Assembly: GCF_001645105.1 (NCBI RefSeq)
Contig: NZ_LKEG01000042.1
Span: forward strand, 200,048 to 264,047
DNA length: 64,000 nt
From: Pseudomonas marginalis
GTDB lineage: Bacteria > Pseudomonadota > Gammaproteobacteria > Pseudomonadales > Pseudomonadaceae
Direction of reading: 5' to 3'
Each line of letters starts with the position of its first letter. The stretch's first letter is position 1. Below the pieces are notes generated by a model. It was given only the letters and a program-made list of their open reading frames with translations, was not told the DNA's origin and did not search any database. Positions 1 through 10,789 of the stretch are shown piece after piece. A program made the translations under genes and the position numbers.

Positions 1-69
1 TAGAATCGCTGGCACGCAGACTGCATGGTCAGTTTGCGCCCTGTCTTGTTTGCTCATGGAGTACTGCCT

Positions 70-1812
70 TTGAATGCGACGACCATCAACAGCCTGTTCT
101 TGATCGGCGCGTTGCTGGTGAGTGCGAGCATTCTGGTAAGTTCTCTGTCGTCCCGCCTGGGCATCCCGATCCTGGTGATCATCCTGGCCGTGGGCATGGT
201 CGCCGGCGTCGATGGCGGCGGCATCATCTTCGATAACTACCCGACCGCCTATCTGGTGGGCAACCTTGCGCTGGCAGTGATCCTGCTTGACGGCGGCCTG
301 CGCACGCGAGTGGCGAGTTTCCGCGTGGCACTCTGGCCGGCGTTGTCGCTGGCCACGGTGGGGGTGTTGATTACCACCGGCCTCACCGGCATGGCGGCAG
401 CCTGGCTGTTTGACCTCAATATCATCCAGGGGCTGTTGATCGGCGCGATTGTCGGTTCCACGGACGCCGCGGCGGTGTTCTCGTTGCTCGGCGGCAAGGG
501 CCTGAACGAACGGGTCACCGCCAGCCTGGAAATCGAATCCGGCAGCAACGACCCGATGGCGGTGTTCCTCACCGTCACCTTGATCGACATGCTCGCCAGC
601 GGCCAGACCGGCCTGCACTGGAGCCTGCTGACGCACCTGGTGCGCGAGTTCGGCATCGGCGGCGTGGTCGGCCTGGGTGGCGGCTGGCTGATGCTGCAGA
701 TGGTCAACCGCATCAACCTGGCCACCGGCCTGTACCCGATCCTGGTGATCGCCGGTGGCCTGTTCGTATTTGCCGTGACCAACGCCCTGCACGGCAGCGG
801 CTTCCTCGCCGTGTACCTGTGCGGCCTAGTGATCGGCAACCGCCCGGTGCGCAGCCGTCATGGCATTTTGCATATGCTTGACGGCATGGCCTGGCTGGCG
901 CAGATCGGCATGTTCCTGGTGCTGGGCCTGCTGGTTACACCCCACGACTTGCTGCCTATCGCACTGCCGGCCCTGGGCCTGGCGCTGTGGATGATCCTGT
1001 TTGCGCGGCCGCTGTCGGTGATGGTCGGCCTGCTGCCGTTCAAGGCGTTCCACGGCCGCGAAAAAGCCTTTATCGCCTGGGTCGGCCTGCGCGGCGCGGT
1101 ACCGATCATTCTGGCGGTGTTCCCGCTGATGGCCGGGCTGCCGCATGCGCAGCTGTACTTCAACCTGGCGTTCTTTATCGTGCTGGTCTCGCTGCTGGTG
1201 CAGGGCACCAGCCTGCCGTGGGTGGCCAAGCTGCTCAAGGTCACCGTACCGCCGGACCCGGCGCCGATTTCCCGCGCAGCCCTGGAAGTGCATGTCACCA
1301 GCGAGTGGGAGCTGTTCGTCTACCGCCTCGGTGCGGAAAAATGGTGCATCGGCGCAGCCCTGCGCGAACTGAAAATGCCTGAAGGCACGCGGATCGCCGC
1401 GCTGTTCCGTGGCCAGCAACTGCTCCATCCGTCGGGTAGTACCGTGCTGGAAGTCGGCGATTTGCTCTGTGTGATCGGCCACGAACACAACCTGCCGGCC
1501 CTCGGCAAACTGTTCAGCCAGGCACCGCAACGCGGTTTGGATTTACGCTTCTTCGGCGACTTCGTGCTCGAAGGCGACGCCCAGCTGGGCGCTGTTTCCG
1601 CCCTGTACGGGCTGAAGCTGGAAGGCATCGACCCGGACATGCCGCTGAGCCGCTTCATCACCCAGAAAGTGGGGGGAGCGCCAGTCGTCGGCGACCAGGT
1701 GGAGTGGAACAACACCATCTGGACCGTCGCGGTCATGGACGGGAACAAGATTGGCAAAGTCGGCGTCAGATTCCCCGAAGGAAGTCGCCCGGGCCCCGGA
1801 CTCTTCCTCTAA
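70..1812 (+). CDS. nhaP2: NhaP2/CvrA-type K+(Na+)/H+ antiporter
   Basis: Inner-membrane cation/proton antiporter of the CPA1 family, expected to export K+ in exchange for protons. The first ~390 residues are hydrophobic, with about a dozen membrane segments; a soluble tail holds a TrkA-C-like and a CorC/HlyC-like region, the NhaP2 layout. Length 580 aa fits the family. An in-frame ATG lies at 25, but TTG at 70 (protein begins [10 protein letters not shown]) has GGAG at 58-61 and matches the usual family N-terminus, so it is preferred. It is followed after 50 bp by the mechanosensitive channel gene, so the two may be co-transcribed as an ion/osmotic unit. The substrate ion is inferred from the family only. 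Confidence 0.88.
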   Translation: MNATTINSLFLIGALLVSASILVSSLSSRLGIPILVIILAVGMVAGVDGGGIIFDNYPTAYLVGNLALAVILLDGGLRTRVASFRVALWPALSLATVGVLITTGLTGMAAAWLFDLNIIQGLLIGAIVGSTDAAAVFSLLGGKGLNERVTASLEIESGSNDPMAVFLTVTLIDMLASGQTGLHWSLLTHLVREFGIGGVVGLGGGWLMLQMVNRINLATGLYPILVIAGGLFVFAVTNALHGSGFLAVYLCGLVIGNRPVRSRHGILHMLDGMAWLAQIGMFLVLGLLVTPHDLLPIALPALGLALWMILFARPLSVMVGLLPFKAFHGREKAFIAWVGLRGAVPIILAVFPLMAGLPHAQLYFNLAFFIVLVSLLVQGTSLPWVAKLLKVTVPPDPAPISRAALEVHVTSEWELFVYRLGAEKWCIGAALRELKMPEGTRIAALFRGQQLLHPSGSTVLEVGDLLCVIGHEHNLPALGKLFSQAPQRGLDLRFFGDFVLEGDAQLGAVSALYGLKLEGIDPDMPLSRFITQKVGGAPVVGDQVEWNNTIWTVAVMDGNKIGKVGVRFPEGSRPGPGLFL

Positions 1813-1862
1813 ACTGCGGGGCGACGACGCCCCCGATTCTTCACCTTGCTCGACCGGTCTCT

Positions 1863-4800
1863 ATGCCAACCCTGCGCACTTTTCTCGCCACTGCCCTGCT
1901 GGGCTTGACTCTTTGTATCGGCACCGTTCACGCGGCCGACCCACCCAGCGCCGACGCCATCCAGCAAACCCTGGACAAGCTGCCTGACCGCAAGCTGCCC
2001 GATGCCGACATGAAGGCGCTGCAGACCATTCTGCAACAGACCCTGACCTACCTCGGCAACAAGCAGGATTACGAGCAGCGGCTGGTCGATCTCAAGCGCC
2101 AATTGGAAGATGCGCCGCGCCAGACCGTCGAGAACCAGCGCGAGCTGACCCGGCTCAAGGCCACCAAAATCATCCCGGTCGCCCAGCGCTACGCCAGCCT
2201 GCCGGTGCCCCAGCTTGAGCAATTACTGGTGCAGCGCAGCACCCAGCAAGGCGACCTGCAGAAAGAACTGGCCGACGCCAACAGCCTGTCCATCGCTGCC
2301 CAGACTCGCCCGGAGCGTGCCCAGACCGAGATCAGCAGCAGCCAGACGCGTATCCAGCAGATCAATTCGATCCTCAAGGCCGGCAAAGACAACGGTAAAT
2401 CCCTCAGCGGCGACCAGCGCAACCAGCTCAACGCCGAACTCGCGGCCCTCAATGCGCTGATCCCGCTGCGCCGCCAGGAACTGGCCGGCAACAGCCAACT
2501 GCAAGACCTGGGCAACAGCCAGCACGACCTGGTGATGGAAAAGACCGCGCGCCTGGAACAAGAGATCCAGGACCTGCAGACCCTGATCAACCAGAAGCGC
2601 CTGGCCCAGTCCCAGCAGACCGTGACCCAACAGTCCATCGAAGCGCAAAAGGCCGGCGGCAGCAGCCTGCTGGCCACGGAGAGCGCGGCCAACCTGAAGC
2701 TGTCCGACTACCTGCTCAAAAGCACCGACCGCCTCAACGACCTGACCCAGAAAAACCTGCAGACCAAACAGCAGCTCGACACCGTGACCCAGAGCGATTC
2801 GGCCCTCGACGAGCAGATCAACGTGCTCAAAGGCAGCCTGCTGCTGTCGAAGATCCTCTACAAACAAAAGCAGGCCTTGCCGCGCCTGACGGTCGACCGC
2901 GACCTGGCGGACGATATCGCCAACATTCGCCTGTACCAGTTCGAGGTCAACCAGCAGCGCGAGCTGATCAGCTCGCCCAGTGCCTATGTGGATAACTTGC
3001 TGGCGAACCAATCGCCGGAAGACGTCACCCCGCAACTGCGCCGTACTTTGCTGGAACTGGCGATCACCCGCAGCGACCTGCTGGAGCGCCTGAGCCGCGA
3101 GCTGAGCGCGCTGCTCAACGAGTCCATCACCCTGCAACTGAACCAGAAACAACTGCTCAGCACCGCCACGACATTGCGGGCGACGCTGGATGAGCAGATG
3201 TTCTGGATTCCCAGCAACAAGCCGTTGGATACCGAGTGGCTGGAAACCGTCCCGGCGCACCTGAGCAAGCAAGTCACCACCCTGCCCTGGGCGTCCAGCG
3301 TCAGCGAACTGTACGACGGCCTGACCCAACGCCCGCTGCTGTTCCTGCCGCTGCTGCTGCTGATCGGCGCGCTGCTGTGGCGACGCAAAGCCCTGTACCA
3401 GCGCCTGAACAAGGTCCACCTGGACATCGGTCACTTCAAGCGCGACAGCCAATGGCACACGCCGCAGGCCATCCTGATCAATATCCTGCTGGCGATGCCG
3501 GTGTCCCTGGGCTTGGCGCTGTGCGGTTACGCGCTGCAGATCGACGCCCGGGGGCAGAACGCCAACTTGGGCGCGGCCTTGCTGCAGATCGCCCAGGCGT
3601 GGCTGGTGTTCTACACCGCCTACCGCATCCTGGCGCCAGGCGGCGTGGCCGAACTGCACTTCCGCTGGGAAAAACCCCAGGTCGAATTCCTGCAAGGTTG
3701 GGTGCGCAAGCTCGGGCTGGTGGTGCTCGCGCTGGTGGCCGTGGTGGCAATTGCCGAGCACCAACCGGCGGCGCTCGCCGACGACGTGCTGGGCATCGGC
3801 GTGGTACTGACCTGTTATGCGCTGATGGCCTGGCTGCTGGGTCGCTTGCTGCTGCATAGCCCGACCCATGAAAAAGCCTCGCTGTTTCGCAAGGCCGTGG
3901 GCCTGTTATTCACCGCACTGCCCGTCGCGTTGTTTATCGCCGTGTGCTTCGGCTATTACTACACCGCGCTCAAGCTCAGCGACCGGCTGATCAACACCCT
4001 GTACCTGCTGATGTTCTGGCTGGTGATCGAAGCCACCTTCGTGCGCGGCCTGGGCGTTGCCGCCCGGCGCCTGGCTTATGCGCGCGCCCTGGCCAAACGC
4101 CAGGCCGCCAAGGAAGCCGGCGACGGTGAAGCGGTGATCGAAGAGCCGACCCTGGACATCGAGCAGGTCAACGAACAGTCCATGCGCCTGATCCGCCTGG
4201 CCCTGCTCGGCGGATTTATCGCAGCGCTGTACTGGGTGTGGTCGGACTTGATCTCGGTGTTTTCCTACCTCGACAACGTCACCCTCTACGAATACACCAG
4301 CGGCACCGGCGCGAATATCAGCATGGTGCCCATCAGCATCGGCGACTTGCTCGGTGCGCTGATCATCATCGGTATTACCTTCGCGCTGGCGCGCAACCTG
4401 CCCGGCCTGCTGGAGGTGCTGGTGCTGTCCAAGCTGGAGTTGGCCCAGGGCAGCGCCTACGCGACCACCACCTTGCTGTCGTACGTGATTGCCGGCGTCG
4501 GTTTTGTCTCCACCTTGTCGACCCTCGGCGTCAGCTGGGACAAGTTGCAATGGCTGGTGGCGGCACTGTCGGTGGGCTTGGGCTTCGGCATGCAGGAGAT
4601 CTTCGCCAACTTTATCTCCGGCATCATGATCCTGTTCGAACGCCCGGTACGCATCGGCGACACCATCACCATCGGCAACCTGTCGGGCACGGTGAGCAAG
4701 ATCCGCATCCGCGCCACCACGATCACCGACTTTGATCGCAAGGACATCATTGTCCCGAACAAGACCTTCATCACCGGGCAACTGATCAACTGGTCGCTGA

Positions 4801-5246
4801 CCGACACCATCACGCGGGTCACCCTGAAACTCGGCGTGGACTACGGCTCCGACCTGGACCTGGTGAAGGAGCTGCTGCTCAAGGCCGCCAGGGAAAACCC
4901 TCGGGTACTGAAAGAACCCGAACCGCACGTGTACTTCCTCAACTTCGGCGAAAGTACCCTCGACCACGAACTGCGCATGCACGTGCGTGACCTGGGTGAC
5001 CGCAACCCGGTGCTGGACGAGGTCAACCGCTACATCAACCGTGAATTTAAGAAACAGCACATCAACATCTCGTTCCGGCAGATGGAGGTGTACCTCAAGA
5101 ACATGCACGGTCAGGAGTACAAGCTGGTGCCGGTCGAGGATGATCGCAAGACCATCGCTGCGCCGGCCCCGGAGCAGGACGCCCCCGAGCCGCCAGCCAG
5201 CAAAGTTGATGACGCGCCGGAACCGCCGCCGAGCAAACTCGACTAA
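1863..5246 (+). CDS. mscK: MscK/KefA-type large mechanosensitive channel
   Basis: Large MscS-superfamily channel that opens under hypo-osmotic membrane tension. The protein is 1127 aa. Residues 1-24 look like a signal peptide ending T-V-H-A. A long, Gln/Leu-rich, coiled-coil-like periplasmic domain follows to about residue 490, then multiple membrane helices, then the MscS pore and beta domain with G-F-G-M-Q-E-I-F-A-N-F and F-E-R-P-V-R-I-G-D. A hydrophilic Pro/Glu/Asp tail ends the protein. The reading frame opens earlier, but ATG 1863 directly precedes the signal peptide. Whether it needs K+ like E. coli MscK or behaves like MscM/YjeP cannot be read from sequence. Confidence 0.88.
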   Translation: MPTLRTFLATALLGLTLCIGTVHAADPPSADAIQQTLDKLPDRKLPDADMKALQTILQQTLTYLGNKQDYEQRLVDLKRQLEDAPRQTVENQRELTRLKATKIIPVAQRYASLPVPQLEQLLVQRSTQQGDLQKELADANSLSIAAQTRPERAQTEISSSQTRIQQINSILKAGKDNGKSLSGDQRNQLNAELAALNALIPLRRQELAGNSQLQDLGNSQHDLVMEKTARLEQEIQDLQTLINQKRLAQSQQTVTQQSIEAQKAGGSSLLATESAANLKLSDYLLKSTDRLNDLTQKNLQTKQQLDTVTQSDSALDEQINVLKGSLLLSKILYKQKQALPRLTVDRDLADDIANIRLYQFEVNQQRELISSPSAYVDNLLANQSPEDVTPQLRRTLLELAITRSDLLERLSRELSALLNESITLQLNQKQLLSTATTLRATLDEQMFWIPSNKPLDTEWLETVPAHLSKQVTTLPWASSVSELYDGLTQRPLLFLPLLLLIGALLWRRKALYQRLNKVHLDIGHFKRDSQWHTPQAILINILLAMPVSLGLALCGYALQIDARGQNANLGAALLQIAQAWLVFYTAYRILAPGGVAELHFRWEKPQVEFLQGWVRKLGLVVLALVAVVAIAEHQPAALADDVLGIGVVLTCYALMAWLLGRLLLHSPTHEKASLFRKAVGLLFTALPVALFIAVCFGYYYTALKLSDRLINTLYLLMFWLVIEATFVRGLGVAARRLAYARALAKRQAAKEAGDGEAVIEEPTLDIEQVNEQSMRLIRLALLGGFIAALYWVWSDLISVFSYLDNVTLYEYTSGTGANISMVPISIGDLLGALIIIGITFALARNLPGLLEVLVLSKLELAQGSAYATTTLLSYVIAGVGFVSTLSTLGVSWDKLQWLVAALSVGLGFGMQEIFANFISGIMILFERPVRIGDTITIGNLSGTVSKIRIRATTITDFDRKDIIVPNKTFITGQLINWSLTDTITRVTLKLGVDYGSDLDLVKELLLKAARENPRVLKEPEPHVYFLNFGESTLDHELRMHVRDLGDRNPVLDEVNRYINREFKKQHINISFRQMEVYLKNMHGQEYKLVPVEDDRKTIAAPAPEQDAPEPPASKVDDAPEPPPSKLD

Positions 5247-6758
<1,512 letters not shown>

Positions 6759-6762
6759 ACCT

Positions 6763-7164
6763 TTAAATGAAGGTTTCTACTGATACGCCGAAGCGCTCAG
6801 CCAGCCAACGAATTTGCCGTATGTTGAGTTGGCGTTTTCCACTCAATACCTCAGAGACCACCGACTGGGTACCAACCCCCGGCAGGTCGCTCTGAGTGAG
6901 GTTGTGTTCGCGCATCATGTAGCGCAATACATCAGCACCACTGGCGACGGGCAGTGGGCGGTGCTTATGATCGTAGGCTTCGATCCAGTCACTGAGGATA
7001 TCCACCAGGCTCATCAGCGGACTGTCTTCATTTTCACCGATCAGGCTCAGCAACTCGTCCAAACCACATACCAGCGCGTCGTAGTCTGCCTCGTTTTCTG
7101 GTTTGCGCATCACGGGTGAAACAAATTGCCAGTGTTCGGCGGCTACTCGCATAAGCGCGCTCAT
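6763..7164 (-). CDS. higA: HigA-type antitoxin, HTH transcriptional regulator
   Basis: 133-aa antitoxin of a HigBA (toxin-first) type II module. An N-terminal acidic part (toxin-binding arm in the family) precedes a Cro/C1-type helix-turn-helix at about residues 78-130 (N-L-T-Q-S-D-L-P-G-V then S-V-V-S-E-V-L-S-G-K). The frame opens at 7182, but ATG 7164 overlaps the toxin-frame stop as ATGA and has AAGGAA upstream, so it is chosen. HigA proteins repress their own promoter; the large palindrome at 7503-7527 is the likely operator. The partner toxin is interrupted, so this antitoxin may survive only as a regulator. Confidence 0.85.
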   Translation of the reverse strand: MSALMRVAAEHWQFVSPVMRKPENEADYDALVCGLDELLSLIGENEDSPLMSLVDILSDWIEAYDHKHRPLPVASGADVLRYMMREHNLTQSDLPGVGTQSVVSEVLSGKRQLNIRQIRWLAERFGVSVETFI

Positions 7165-7457
7165 CTGATGTTTTCCTTCCATTTATCTTTCTCATAATCG
7201 CGGTGATCAAGCAGATGCTTGATGTAGACGCGCTGCGCCTGATACTCCACGCCAGCAATCAACCTCAGCTTATTGCCTCAAATATCGAAAACGTGAAACT
7301 CCCCGACCTTATCCGTGGCGGGGAACATGGCTTTCATCGCCGCGAAATCTTTGGGGTCATTTCGCTTCATTACTCGATACCACTGATCCAACGCGGTTGC
7401 TGACCGAGGCCACTTTTCCTTCGCTTCCCAGATCCTTTTCTCGCTGATCACTCGCAT
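7161..7457 (-). pseudogene. higB: HigB-type toxin gene interrupted by an in-frame TGA
   Basis: Translated from ATG 7457, the frame encodes a HigB/RelE-type mRNA interferase of 98 codons, beginning M-R-V-I-S-E-K-R-I-W-E and ending K-W-K-E-N-I-R. Codon 60 (7280-7278) is TGA, in F-D-I-stop-G-N-K-L-R-L-I, exactly where the family has the conserved Arg of D-I-R-G-N-K; a single C-to-T change in CGA explains it. The rest of the frame is intact and overlaps higA by ATGA, so decay is recent, or it is a sequencing error. The truncated 59-aa product would lack the C-terminal half of the fold and should be non-toxic. Confidence 0.82.
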
Positions 7458-7502
7458 GCAACATCCTTATCGCATCTTGCTATGAAGGTTAAACTCGAAT
7501 TC

Positions 7503-7527
7503 CGAATATCGCAATTTGCGATATTCG
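7503..7527. promoter_or_regulatory. Palindromic operator upstream of higBA
   Basis: A 25-bp perfect palindrome: arms CGAATATCGCAA (7503-7514) and TTGCGATATTCG (7516-7527) around a single central T. It lies about 45 bp upstream of the higB ATG. HTH antitoxins of this type bind such dyads to autorepress their operon. The palindrome is seen; the assignment to HigA is inference from position. Confidence 0.75.
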
Positions 7528-7693
7528 CAAACAGACCGATGGTTCAAAACAGAACAGGCTCTGACAGCCTAGATAGGCGGCCCCACATCAGCACGGGCAA
7601 AACTGTCAGTGGATAAGTCACCCTCTCCCCGCCTTGATAAACACCTCGCCCGACTCCAGATACAGTCCATTGGCAACACCCAAGGAGCCCATC

Positions 7694-8128
7694 ATGTCCG
7701 AACCGCTTGTAATCCCCTGCCCTCATTGCAACGGCCTCAACCGCATCCCCGGTGAACGCCTGGGCGATGCGCCCAAATGCGGGCGCTGCAAGCAGCCGGT
7801 GTTGTTGAGCAAGCCTTTTGAGTTAAAACAGGGCGACTACGCCAGCCAGATCAAGGGCGACCTGCCCTTGCTGGTGGATGTGTGGGCCGACTGGTGCGGG
7901 CCGTGCAAGTCGTTCGCGCCGGTGTTTGAGCAGGCGGCTGGGCAGTTGGAGGGCAAGTGCCGGCTGGCCAAGCTCGATAGCGAGGCCAATCAACAGCTGT
8001 CGGCGCAGTTTGGGATTCGCTCGATTCCCAGTTTGATCCTGTTCAAGAATGGCCGTGAGGTGGCGCGTCAGAGCGGAGCGTTCCCATTGCCGCAGTTGAT
8101 GAGCTGGTTGCGTAGCCAGGGCGTGTAA
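7694..8128 (+). CDS. trxC: Thioredoxin 2 (TrxC)
   Basis: Cytoplasmic disulfide reductase. 144 aa with the TrxC layout: an N-terminal zinc-binding extension with C-P-H-C (residues 9-12) and C-G-R-C (28-31), then a thioredoxin fold with the active site W-C-G-P-C-K near residue 74 and the cis-Pro region S-I-P-S-L. Start ATG 7694 has AAGGAG at 7682-7687. TrxC genes are often under OxyR control elsewhere; no such site was identified here. Confidence 0.95.
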   Translation: MSEPLVIPCPHCNGLNRIPGERLGDAPKCGRCKQPVLLSKPFELKQGDYASQIKGDLPLLVDVWADWCGPCKSFAPVFEQAAGQLEGKCRLAKLDSEANQQLSAQFGIRSIPSLILFKNGREVARQSGAFPLPQLMSWLRSQGV

Positions 8129-8156
8129 CTCGGCCTTGAAAACCGACCAGACCCCA

Positions 8157-8247
8157 TGTGGGAGGGGGCTTGCTCCCGATGGCAGTGTGTCAGTCAGTAC
8201 ATAAGCCGGCTGATCCACCGCTATCGGGAGCAAGCCCCCTCCCACAT
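8157..8247. repeat. REP doublet (REPIN), GTGGGAGGGGGCTTGCTCCCGAT type
   Basis: Two REP units in inverted orientation, TGTGGGAGGGGGCTTGCTCC at the left and its complement at the right, with ~40 bp between, after the trxC stop. Transcribed, it forms one long hairpin. Same family as the copies at 8839, 30598, 31892, 55672, 57841 and 60288. Confidence 0.9.
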
Positions 8248-8259
8248 TGTGACCGCGCT

Positions 8260-8481
8260 TTACCTTGAGGCCACCGGGGCTTCGCGGTCCATTATTTGGC
8301 CGACGAGCATTACGCCGAGTTCGCTCAATTGGTGGATGGCCAAGGCAACGTCGCGGTGTTCGCCGCTGAGGTCGTTGGACAGGTTGAGCAACAGGGTTCG
8401 GACGGAGGAGAAGGTTTCGTAGCTGTTGAGGATGAGGGTTTCGGTGGGGAGGTTGGGTGCAACGGTATAAAGGTTAACCAT
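8260..8481 (-). CDS. Small DUF6124-like protein
   Basis: 73-aa predicted helical protein of unknown function. The segment L-S-G-E-H-R-D-V-A-L-A-I-H-Q-L-S-E-L resembles the C-terminal part of DUF6124/DUF3077-type small Pseudomonas proteins, which are usually 90-130 aa, so this may be a short version. The frame opens at 8511, but ATG 8481 has GGAG seven bases upstream and is preferred. Codon use is good and there is no competing gene. A structured leader lies upstream, and a REP doublet downstream separates it from trxC. The family assignment is from memory of the motif and is tentative. Confidence 0.55.
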   Translation of the reverse strand: MVNLYTVAPNLPTETLILNSYETFSSVRTLLLNLSNDLSGEHRDVALAIHQLSELGVMLVGQIMDREAPVASR

Positions 8482-8740
8482 GGATCGTCTCCGAGCAGGA
8501 GCCGCAGCCAACCGCTACTAAACGGAGGGTGGCAGCTGTACGCAGGTTAGTAGACCGGGGAGACGCAACCGGCGCGCCCGAAAGCGCCCTCCGTACAGCC
8601 ACCGTCAAGTTCAGGAAGGTCCTGATTGACGAATTACTGCACGTCTCACCACGGGCTACTAAACCCGATCACTGAACATTCAGCGACCCAGGAACCTTAG
8701 AGACGCCCATCCAGACGCACAAGCCAGCGGATTCTGGCTT
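8482..8740 (-). other. Structured leader upstream of the DUF6124-like gene
   Basis: No protein gene fits here. Read on the minus strand, the region has TTTAGTAGC twice (complements at 8655-8663 and 8514-8522) and a related GGTCTACTAACC (complement of 8545-8556). It also has complementary segments: CGGAGGG (8523-8529) with CCCTCCG (8587-8593), and CTGTACG (8536-8542) with CGTACAG (8592-8598). The two pairings share bases and cannot be nested, so they are mutually exclusive. This suggests a structured 5' leader or small RNA; no known family is recognised. Confidence 0.4.
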
Positions 8741-8838
8741 AACTGTAGGCAACGTTACAAGACACAACCCCCATCGCCAGACCCGTCCTACAGACTGTGT
8801 GGGACACATCCATTTCCATCTGCCGAAACGCGATAAAA

Positions 8839-8928
8839 ATGTGGGAGGGGGCTTGCTCCCGATAGCCGTGTGTCAGTCAGTACATCTGTTACTGAAGCAC
8901 CGCAATCGGCAGCAAGCCCCCTCCCACA
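8839..8928. repeat. REP doublet (REPIN)
   Basis: Inverted pair ATGTGGGAGGGGGCTTGC ... GCAAGCCCCCTCCCACA just downstream of parA, lying between two minus-strand genes. The right inner arm (CAATCGGCAGC) is slightly diverged from the left (GCTCCCGATAG). Confidence 0.88.
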
Positions 8929-8950
8929 GGGTTTTGTGTTGTCGTTTAGA

Positions 8951-9721
8951 TCACGCGTTTTCCAGCAGGTTATGCAGCTCCACAAACTGCTGCGTCAGCT
9001 TATGCCGTGGGTCCAGGTGGATCAGGGGTTTGTTCTCCTGGTGCGACTCACGCATGCGCACGGAACTGGCCAGGTACACCGGCAGCACCGGCAAGCCTTC
9101 GGCAATCAATTCATCCAGCATCTGCTGCGGCAGGCTCGCCCGGGCCTGGAACTGGTTGACCACGATACCTTCCACTTCCAGGCCTTCGTTGTGGTCTTCC
9201 TTCAGTTCTTCGATTTCAGCCAGCAGGCCATACAACGCCTGGCGCGAGAAGCTGTCGCAATCGAAGGGAATCAGCACACGATCAGCGGCGATCAACGCCG
9301 AAACCGCATAGAAATTCAGCGCCGGTGGCGTATCCAGGTAAATCCGGTCGTAATCCTCGCTCAGCTCATCCAGCAGCTTTCGCAGCTTGTTAATTTTATG
9401 CTTGGCCTCAAGCTTGGGCTGCAGGTCCGCCAATTCGGCGGTCGCGGTGATGACGTGCAGGTTGTCGAAGGGGGTTTCGTAGATATCCACCCGGTTTTTC
9501 TTCGAAAACGGCCCGGAAGACAGGGTCTGCTTGAAGAATTCGGCAATGCCCATCGGTATATCGTCGCCGGTCAGCCCGGTGAGGTACTGGGTTGAATTGG
9601 CTTGTGCATCGAGGTCCACCAACAGGGTTCGATAGCCTTCGCTGGCGCTCACCGCCGCCAGGTTGCAGGCGATGCTGGACTTGCCCACGCCGCCTTTCTG
9701 ATTGAACACCACACGCCGCAT
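8951..9721 (-). CDS. ParA/Soj-family ATPase, orphan
   Basis: 256-aa ParA-like P-loop ATPase. The deviant Walker A K-G-G-V-G-K-S is at residues 9-15, followed by V-D-L-D-A-Q-A-N-S (Walker A') and Y-L-D-T-P-P-A-L-N (Walker B region). The frame opens at 9766, but ATG 9721 has GGAGG upstream and starts directly at the strand before the P-loop. No ParB gene or centromere-like repeat is adjacent, so it is probably not the main chromosome-segregation ParA. It sits just left of the aryl-polyene cluster and is transcribed away from it. Cargo or function is not evident. Confidence 0.82.
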   Translation of the reverse strand: MRRVVFNQKGGVGKSSIACNLAAVSASEGYRTLLVDLDAQANSTQYLTGLTGDDIPMGIAEFFKQTLSSGPFSKKNRVDIYETPFDNLHVITATAELADLQPKLEAKHKINKLRKLLDELSEDYDRIYLDTPPALNFYAVSALIAADRVLIPFDCDSFSRQALYGLLAEIEELKEDHNEGLEVEGIVVNQFQARASLPQQMLDELIAEGLPVLPVYLASSVRMRESHQENKPLIHLDPRHKLTQQFVELHNLLENA

Positions 9722-10069
9722 GGAAAAACCTCCGTGTATCAATGAATGTCCGAGTGTAGAGGGCAAAAGCGCCTGTTAGCTACCTCGTTCATCCATGCAC
9801 TGCTGCATCACGAACCATTGGCGATCTGGCTGTCATACACAGCTCACCGGTTAAAAAGAACCGTCCCACACACCATCCCAGCCCCAGGTGAAGGAAAATC
9901 TGTAAATCTTTTTCACCGATTTGTAATTCCCTATGCACAATTCTTTACCAAAGTTTGCTAGAACCCCACGGCACCGGGATAATGCGCGCCATTCGGCTAT
10001 TGCTCCCTGTCCCGGTATTCGGGGCCAACTGCCGCACATGGAAGCCCGCAGGGGCGGGATAACGTCTCA
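9722..10069. other. Divergent intergenic region between parA and the aryl-polyene operon
   Basis: 348 bp without a gene. It holds the parA ribosome binding site at the left, a small inverted repeat CGGTT-N6-AACCG (9848-9863), an AT-richer stretch around 9895-9960, and the predicted promoter of the aryl-polyene operon. No further feature is seen. Confidence 0.6.
9955..9983 (+). promoter_or_regulatory. Predicted sigma70-type promoter of the aryl-polyene operon
   Basis: TTGCTA (9955-9960) and GATAAT (9978-9983) are separated by exactly 17 bp, about 90 bp upstream of the first cluster gene. It is the best -35/-10 match in the gap, judged by eye. Confidence 0.5.
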
Positions 10070-10789
10070 GTGATCACTTTCAACATCGCCCAATGGCGCG
10101 CCTGGGCCCCTGGCCTGGAGAGTGCGGACGACTGGCACGCCTGGTGCCAGGCCCCGGTGTTGCTGCCTGCAAGCGAAGCCTCCCCCGACGTCTCGTTCCT
10201 ACCCGCCATGCACCGTCGCCGCCTCAGCCGCCTGGCGCGCATGGCATTTTGTGTGGGCTGGCCGCTGGCTGAGGGCTTGGAAGACTTGCCGCTGGTGTTT
10301 ATCTCCCGGCATGGCGAAACCCCGCGCACCCTCGACATCCTCAGCGACCTGGCCAACGACCAGCCACTGTCGCCGACCCAGTTCAGCCTGTCGGTGCACA
10401 ACGCGGTAATTGGCCTGTGGTCGATCCTGCGCAATGAAACCAGCGAAATGACCGCCCTCGCCGCCGCAGGCGACGGCCTGGAACACGGCATGCTCGAAGC
10501 CGCCGCACTGCTCAACGAAGGCGCGCCGGCCGTTTTGCTTGTGATTACCGAAGAGCAGCCGCCTGCCGCCTACGCCAGCTGGATCGTTGACGTGCCCTTC
10601 CCCTACGCCGTCGGCCTGCTGCTGACACCGGGCGACGAGTGGCAACTGGAACTAAACAGCGGCGCTGTCCAACTCACTCAAGCCCAGTGGCCCCACGCCC
10701 TGAACCTGCTGCGCACCCTGCTCACTGATCAGGGTGCCTGCCAACATGCCTGGAAGAACCGAGTATGGAACTGGCAACGCAAGCCGTGA
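10070..10789 (+). CDS. apeC: ApeC-like truncated ketosynthase (chain-length-factor subunit)
   Basis: First gene of the aryl-polyene (APE) cluster. The 239-aa protein resembles the N-terminal half of a beta-ketoacyl synthase (Ketoacyl-synt_2 type) and ends before a full thiolase fold. No T-A-C-S/T nucleophile motif is present, as expected for a non-catalytic partner. In characterised APE systems ApeC pairs with the ketosynthase ApeO to form the elongating heterodimer; ApeO is encoded at 23559. The start is GTG with a weak GGGCGGG upstream. The stop overlaps the next gene. The partner assignment comes from cluster position and family knowledge. Confidence 0.75.
   Translation: MITFNIAQWRAWAPGLESADDWHAWCQAPVLLPASEASPDVSFLPAMHRRRLSRLARMAFCVGWPLAEGLEDLPLVFISRHGETPRTLDILSDLANDQPLSPTQFSLSVHNAVIGLWSILRNETSEMTALAAAGDGLEHGMLEAAALLNEGAPAVLLVITEEQPPAAYASWIVDVPFPYAVGLLLTPGDEWQLELNSGAVQLTQAQWPHALNLLRTLLTDQGACQHAWKNRVWNWQRKP

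Noticed and set aside
2223..3869. 548-aa open frame on the minus strand opposite mscK
   Set aside because: Gln-rich translation is the reverse of Leu/Gln-rich coiled-coil codons; no domain.
3906..5108. 400-aa open frame on the minus strand opposite mscK
   Set aside because: Antisense shadow; mscK carries the conserved MscS motifs on the plus strand.
7634..7693. N-terminal extension of TrxC from 7634
   Set aside because: ATG 7694 has AAGGAG at the right distance and gives the family N-terminus.
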